Source of the DNA: Sthenelais limicola
Taxonomy: Eukaryota > Annelida > Polychaeta > Phyllodocida > Sigalionidae
Assembly: GCA_942159475.1 (NCBI GenBank)
Contig: OW804102.1
Span: 29,828,873 to 29,892,872 of the forward strand
Length of the DNA stretch: 64,000 nt
Direction of reading: 5' to 3'
The notes beneath the pieces are model-generated. The model saw only the letters and a list, made by a program, of their open reading frames with translations. It was not told the DNA's origin and ran no database searches. Below are positions 58,947 through 64,000 of this stretch, piece by piece. The translations under genes and the position numbers were made by a program. Each line of letters begins with the position of its first letter. Within the stretch, counting starts at the first letter, position 1.

Positions 58947-60952
58947 TTATAAAGTAGAGTCAATAACACATGATATATCAACAGGTTGGACCTCGATTAG
59001 GCCCCTTTCTCTCACTATACGCTTGGCCTTGATCTTTAGGGATTCATTTATGTTCATTCGACTCAGCGCGTCCGCAAGTACCAGGGACTCGCCCGGGGCA
59101 TGCTGCACCATAATTGATAGCTGCTGCTTCACACCAATCATAGCCAGTTCTCTCGAGCAAGCAGCCATGACCCTGTCCTTCGTTCGCCCATTCATAAGCA
59201 CGTGGGCTGAGGCCGAGTTGTCGGTAGTTATCACAAGCCTTCCCTCGGAGAATTCACCGCCAAGTGTTTTGACGGCTATGATCGCATTAATTGCCTCAAG
59301 CTGCGAGATATGGTATTCTTCCTTCCATTCAGAGGGGAAAGCGACACTGTAATACTGAGTTTGGGTAAATCCCCCTCCCCCTTCTAGGCACGCGTCACAT
59401 TCAATTGGGAATATGGTATAGTCGGGCTCTACCAGGATTTTATTATTTAAGAGGGAGGCACATTTCTGGAACCATTGTATGTCTAGGCGCATTTCTTTCC
59501 CTATTTTCCTATAGCCCTTTTCTGGAGAACGGCGTATTTGCTCCAGAATTCTGCACATGAATTTTCGGGCATGGGTAACGCAACTGCTAACAAAGGCCAA
59601 TTTGCCCGCCAAACTTTGTAGTTGGCGTTTTGTAGCAGTGTCTTTTGATATCCATTTACCTGCTTCGCCAATTACCTCACTGAGTTTACGTTCTGGGATT
59701 GCAATTGTCATTTGTTTTGTGTCAATTTCATAGCCCAAAAATTCGATTGTCTGAGTGGGGGGACATGACTTTTCTTCTGCTATCTTGATGCCGAGATTAT
59801 TACATAGCATGTTGAAATGATGAAAGGCCAGTTGGGCCTTTTCTTCATTTATTTCAGCACCCCCGAAATCATCAACGTAGGCTATTACTGTGTACCCTTG
59901 TTTCTTCATTAAGTGGCAGAGGGCTTGGGAAACACGTTGTTGAGCTGAACCTGAGGCTCTGCAGCCGAATGAGGGGCAGATATCTATGTAAATCCCATCG
60001 TTAAACTTTATTCCTAACAGCGGGTAGGCCAGCGGGTCGACCCGCAGTTGGCGGTAGGCTCGTTCTAAGTCCACCTTCCAAGCATGGGCATTTGTGCCCA
60101 TGCCCTTTGCGATTAGGGCGAGGTCCAGGGCTGACGGGAGGGTGAAACTAGTGTATTGGCCTTCAAAGTTATTTTTCTCTATACCATGTTTACCCCATGA
60201 CCTTCTGGGTGGGACAAGTCTATAATTACTCGGCGCTTCTCTGAATCTTTCTTGGGCCTAGTTAGAATTGGGCTAATTTTTGTCCAAGGTTCAAAGGGGT
60301 TGCTACTGAAAGGTCCCAAAAGGGCCTCGTGTTTTATTTCCTTTTGGATGAAAGTGGAAACGTGTTCTGCGTAATCGGTGGCTGATTTGTAATTTTCATC
60401 TGATGTGATCGGGATGTTATTACTCTTATATGAGATTGGCCAACCAAAGTTCATGTATTCAACAATTTCAGCGTCTTTATAGCCTACCATTTGTACCCTC
60501 CATTCTTCTATGTTTATTTTGGATGGTATTGGGATGCGCGCGCCCAGGTAGTTAGGTAAATTATATGCCTTAACTGCGTTGTATATTGGGATGTGCGTTG
60601 GAGCTATCCTCGCCGCGTCTTGGGTGCCTGCAGGCCACTTTTCGCGTATGTTCTGCATATATCCCCATGGGCCTATGCGGCAGGGTTGGTCGGTCGGCGC
60701 TTTGCACACACGCGTGAGGGGGCCCCCCTCTTGTTTCAAGTCGGAGCGTTCGGTTATGTCAGAGGCTATTATATTCGTTTCAGAGCATTCTTCAGAGATT
60801 TGTGCGTTTTCGGCAGATTGTTCAGAGTTCAGAGGGTAATCAGAGAATTGGTTATCATACATGATGTTTACATGATAGTCAGTGTCATCTATATATGCTG
60901 GTGGTCGAGCCAGTTCTAGTTCTGAGTCTATTCGTGGCCCGACCCCTGATCG
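58947..60952 (-). pseudogene. Reverse transcriptase / RNase H (pol) of Element 2, frameshifted
   Basis: The pol frame continues without a stop from the gag overlap (minus strand from about 60990) to 60179, then is interrupted; the downstream part runs in another frame from about 60190 to 58947. The first part ends in the pre-RT block (PFEPWTKISPILTRPKKDSE, then RRVIIDLSHPEGHGVN). The second carries the palm Asp (WKVDLERAYRQL), YVDD (VIAYVDDFGG), and RNase H motifs ECDACLEGGG, SQLEAINA, TTDNSAS and LADALSR. One -1 shift near 60180-60190 would reconnect them. Because the break lies between conserved RT motifs it is a lesion or sequencing error, not a regulated site. The order and missing methyltransferase match Element 1. 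Confidence 0.88.
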
Positions 60953-60958
60953 TTTCCC
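60903..60958 (-). promoter_or_regulatory. Predicted -1 programmed ribosomal frameshift signal, gag to pol (Element 2)
   Basis: On the minus strand the heptamer G GGA AAC lies at 60958-60952 in the correct gag phase (codons CAG GGA AAC). A 7-nt spacer (60951-60945) is followed by a 10-bp stem, 60944-60935 pairing with 60912-60903, with one G-U pair and a 22-nt loop that includes the gag stop (60930-60928). A -1 slip enters the pol frame, which is open through the overlap. Heptamer type, phase and 7-nt spacing match the Element 1 signal although the sequences differ. Confidence 0.78.
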
Positions 60959-62016
60959 TGCTTTTTCTTGTCTGACTTGAATTTCTTACTCCTACAGTCC
61001 TTCTCAGGATGTTTTAAGTTTGCACATTTGTTGTATACACAATAAGAGCATACATGTAGCTGGCGAAACCCGTTGGCTACATGGTCTGCGCTGAATGAAC
61101 ATGTGCTTTGATTATATTTGTAGCACGGTGGGCCCGGTTTGGCCGCTGCTACCTCGCTGCTCATTACATGGTCTTTCTTCTCATGTGTTTTTATGCTTTC
61201 AGAATTTTTTGAGGAGGACTCTACATTAATGTCGGTTTTTAGCTTCGTTTGGGAGAGTTTTAGGCGCAACATCTCAATCTTTGAAGCTTGGTGCCATTCT
61301 AGGCGACCTTCGGCGATTCTAACGCATATTTCTTCTGACCAGTTTCTTACACAGGCGAATTCATACATAGTCGCGTCTTCTAACACTTGCTCAATATGAT
61401 CTACTATATAACCTCTGACTTTCCCTGCGTGAAGTTTAGCTATTTGAAATAAACCCCACGTGTACTCAGCCAAATTAAGCTCTCCCAACGCAGTTTTGGT
61501 ACGTTTCGGGCCCCTCACGACGTGAGAATGCGCAAAGAGTTTCTTACCACGGGCGGCCTGTGACAAAGGGTTGAGGGACATGGAGATAGCCTTGGTCACC
61601 TTAGTCTGTATGTCCTCGTCATCTTCAATTTCACCGTATGCCAGTGGTGGTTCCCAGTCTGCCCATGGCGCAGTCTGTTGCGGTTCTCTGAAGCGGCGGT
61701 CAAGACTCCCCGTTCTCAGGTACTCAGTATGCAGGTTCCAAGCCTCTCGTCGTTGGTGCTTTGTGGCCGGCTTCTTCCTCACAGTCTGAGGTGTAGGGGG
61801 CTTTTCTTCAGGTCTGGCCTGCCTGGGGGACTCGGACAGAGAGGTCGGACCATTATCGTCTGAATGGTCTTTCTCCCTGCCCTCATCCGTGGTCTTGCTC
61901 TCTACTAATTTTAGCATGAGTGACTTCATCTCGGAAATGTCGTCCTGCATTTGCCCTATATCTTTTGCGTTCTCGGCTACGCTCTCGGCTACAGTTTTCT
62001 TCTTCGGTCTAGGCAT
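60928..62016 (-). CDS. Gag-like protein of Element 2 (ORF1)
   Basis: 362 residues from ATG at 62016, 29 bp inside A1. It is the presumed RNA-packaging protein. Visible parts: a basic start (PRPKKKTVAE, a possible nuclear signal), a predicted coiled coil at about residues 14-45 (GQMQDDISEMKSLMLKLVES), a charged linker, a mid-region with repeated aromatic residues, and a 44-residue Cys/His cluster at 298-341 containing HVCSYC. The C-terminal tail is basic (KKFKSDKKK). The cluster has the same length and the same CSYC core as Element 1 Gag, supporting homology despite little similarity elsewhere. The frame is intact, unlike the pol and YR of this copy. Confidence 0.85.
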   Translation of the reverse strand: MPRPKKKTVAESVAENAKDIGQMQDDISEMKSLMLKLVESKTTDEGREKDHSDDNGPTSLSESPRQARPEEKPPTPQTVRKKPATKHQRREAWNLHTEYLRTGSLDRRFREPQQTAPWADWEPPLAYGEIEDDEDIQTKVTKAISMSLNPLSQAARGKKLFAHSHVVRGPKRTKTALGELNLAEYTWGLFQIAKLHAGKVRGYIVDHIEQVLEDATMYEFACVRNWSEEICVRIAEGRLEWHQASKIEMLRLKLSQTKLKTDINVESSSKNSESIKTHEKKDHVMSSEVAAAKPGPPCYKYNQSTCSFSADHVANGFRQLHVCSYCVYNKCANLKHPEKDCRSKKFKSDKKKQGNDQGSGHE

Positions 62017-62044
62017 GGTGGAGCTAGTCAGGTAACCGGTATCA

Positions 62045-62201
62045 GAGCTCTTTACTGTGTCGAAAGCAAAGTCAGAGTGACCACCGACTAGCGTGCGGCT
62101 AGGTGGGCTGGTGAGAGCGTCACAGCTTGATTGGTTGCATTCGAGCAGCCCTCTTTAGTTGCTTGATTTAAATTACTCGTAATTTTACAATTACCTCTAA
62201 T
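62045..62201 (-). repeat. A1 terminal split direct repeat of Element 2
   Basis: 5' terminal repeat on the minus strand; its minus-strand start is ATTAGAGGTAATTGTAAAAT. It lies 28 bp upstream of the gag ATG. Confidence 0.9.
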
Positions 62202-62351
62202 GAGATTATACTGTACATGTAATTTTGAATAAAAGTTTTATATATATATATAAAATATCTTTTTGAATAGGAAATCTTAAAATCTAATCTAAATCTAATT
62301 AAGTCTTGGCTAGAAGACATTGTTAACTGCGTCCCTTAAGAAATGTCTTAA

Positions 62352-62802
62352 GGTATGATTCCACTGGCTCGCTTGTATAATAATATGTGCTCATGGCTTG
62401 CTCTTGCTGCGCTCGTTTTAAGTGCGCTTGTCATTCGCTCTAGGTCTGCTTAAATTTTTAGCGCAATACAAGCGCCGAGCGATTCTACTGGTCCGCTTCT
62501 TTCCTTATGAAATCAATGGTAAATCCCTTGGTTCGCTCTCACTGCGCTCTTGGTCCGCTAATTAAACAGGCAGAAAGGGCGCCGTGTAGTTGCGCTCATA
62601 TCAAACTGGTCAGATATGAGCGCAACGTCCTGCACTCTTCTAAAGAAGCACACAGCCACTTTTAAGAGCGTACAGAGAGTGCAGTAACCAATTCTATTAG
62701 ATCACTCTGGTTTCGCTCAATCTTCGCTTGTTATGCGCTCAAGACAATAAAAAAGAGCGGGCCATGAGCGGGCCAAAAGAGCGAGCCAGTGGAAACGCAG
62801 CC
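62352..62802. mobile_element. 451-bp MITE flanked by TTAA
   Basis: TTAA lies directly outside each end (62348-62351, 62803-62806). Ends share TTCCACTGGCTCGC as an inverted repeat. The interior carries more than ten CGCTC or GAGCG motifs and a perfect 14-bp inverted repeat (62589-62602 with 62613-62626). TTAA duplications are typical of piggyBac-type transposition; no transposase here. Confidence 0.78.
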
Positions 62803-63000
62803 TTAAAATTCACCAATATTGCAATTTCTGTATGATTTTAAAAACAAAATTTAATTGAACAACACATAAATGTACAGGTCAGTTGAATGTTAGCCCAGAT
62901 GTAAGAGCGAGGTGTATAGATCCAGATGTCCAGACTAGTCTCATCCTCTTTCTGGTTCTCCAGCTGCCTCACCATCAACAAATGGTATTTTCTCCGGTGA

Positions 63001-63410
63001 TGTGATGTGTTCCAGGAAAATGAGTCGCAAGTTGCAAAATTGATATCGTTCAATGTGTTCTATTCACAAGATCTCTTTGTTGAAATATTCTCATCTTTGG
63101 GGTATCTACCGTTTGAAGATGGATGAATGCATTACTCAAATTTCAAGACTGTGTGTGAAATATATCCTTGCATTTCTAAGGTCATCCTATAGAGTATATT
63201 TAGCTACTTTGGTAGTAATGGTCCATCTAGAAATAGTGCAAACATTTTGTTTTAAATAAAAACATAAATTTGATATATATATAGAAATACTTATTAAATG
63301 CCTTACTGTTTACTATCATTAGAATCCACTTGATCTCACCTGTTCAAATATGATGATATCTCAAAATCCATTTTTTGCGACTTGTGACTCATTTTCATGA
63401 AAGACATCAC
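63001..63410. mobile_element. TIR element, ATGTGTTCCAG family, complete copy
   Basis: 410 bp. Left GATGTGTTCCAGGAAAATGA, right inverse TGACTCATTTTCATGAAAGA; inner sequence includes GATGATATCTCAAAATCCAT shared with 39251-39665. Confidence 0.75.
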
Positions 63411-64000
63411 ACATAGCTATTGGTACAAGGCCTGTGATAGGGGAAGGCGGTGGAAGGATCTAGTCTGAGGCAGGAAATTGGAGTTTTGAGGTGAAGCTTT
63501 GGAGGAGACTAGACCAGCTCATGTAGTGACGGTGGACCAAACCAGGGGGCAGCAGAGTGCACAAGCCTCATTTCTAGCTTGGGCGGAAAGGATATTACTT
63601 CAATAATCATATTCTAGAAAGTCTGAAACACAGAAATGATCCGTTTGCTATTTGGATTGTTTTTAAGTATCATATCTTTTTGACCCTATTATAATCCTTG
63701 TCTTTGTTCCTGATGAAATTGTCTCGTTTTCAGAATGAACATTTTGATTTCTGGGAATTTAGAGGAGGAGGAGGGTGTTGGGGGATGTGAATATTCTTTC
63801 CGCCAAAAAATCCAAGGAGACAGAGTTATTGTATGTATTTTGTACTAGAATTAATATAGTAATGAACAACAAGTTTCTGCAAGATGTCACATTGGCGGGG
63901 TTCTACACCTCTTTAACAGTATAGAGGACGAAGAAGAAGGTAGACCAGCACCCTGCTCCCTGCCACCACCCCGCTCATCCCTTAATCCCAAAGAAACTAC

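Larger units (their letters stand above)
57640..62201 (-). mobile_element. Element 2: degraded Ngaro-like YR retrotransposon
   Basis: On the minus strand the order is A1 (62201-62045), gag, pol, YR, B1 (57987-57935), A2 (57938-57782), spacer (57781-57693), B2 (57692-57640). A copies are about 157 bp and appear identical; B copies are about 53 bp with one visible difference (T at 57681, C at 57976). B1 and A2 overlap by 4 bases. Terminal repeats are unrelated to those of Element 1, so this is another family. Gag is open, but RT and YR each need a frame change. An 18-bp host-like sequence starting GATTATACTG lies just outside both ends (57622-57639 and 62204-62221). Confidence 0.92.

Noticed and set aside
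1..64000. CRISPR arrays, operons, rRNA genes
   Set aside because: No regular spaced repeats, no bacterial gene organisation and no rRNA landmarks were seen.

Overview
The window is AT-rich, intron- and repeat-dominated eukaryotic (metazoan) DNA with no recognisable host gene. Almost every open frame is a chance frame or lies in a purine- or pyrimidine-rich simple repeat. The only convincing proteins belong to two tyrosine-recombinase (YR) retrotransposons of the DIRS order, Ngaro-like type. Their presence, together with many short inverted-repeat elements (MITEs), GA/CT tracts and tRNA-derived repeats, fits a non-vertebrate animal, probably a marine invertebrate. The species cannot be named from this sequence.

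Layout. 1-30.9 kb: non-coding DNA filled with MITEs, including a TA-flanked family starting TGGGTCAG, a family starting AAAGGGCCTAG, a family starting CAATAGGGG, and several palindromic families. It also holds a long GA tract (7.0-7.5 kb), a three-unit tandem repeat (7.9-8.4 kb) and a near-perfect 265-bp palindrome (12.65-12.91 kb). 30,943-36,434 (+): complete Ngaro-like Element 1 with A1-ORFs-B1-A2-B2 split direct repeats whose copies appear identical, and intact gag, RT/RNase H and YR frames. 36.4-57.6 kb: more MITEs, a G-rich minisatellite (40.1-40.35 kb), a tRNA-like SINE (42.0 kb) and a 0.75-kb TIR element (54.3-55.1 kb). 57,640-62,201 (-): Element 2, a different Ngaro-like family with the same split-repeat plan but frameshifts in RT and YR. 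62.2-64 kb: a MITE flanked by TTAA and another TIR element.

How the genes work together. Each retroelement carries gag (coiled coil plus a Cys/His cluster), pol (RT and RNase H) and a YR that would insert a circular DNA intermediate. In both elements pol lies in the -1 frame relative to gag, and the overlap holds a canonical slippery heptamer (A AAA AAC in Element 1, G GGA AAC in Element 2), then exactly 7 nt, then a stable hairpin. Two clearly different families share this geometry, which makes programmed -1 frameshifting the likely way Gag-Pol is made. This is the most interesting signal in the window. The pol-YR frame relation is not the same in the two elements, and both carry acceptor-like splice sites just before YR, so YR is probably made another way (splicing or reinitiation).
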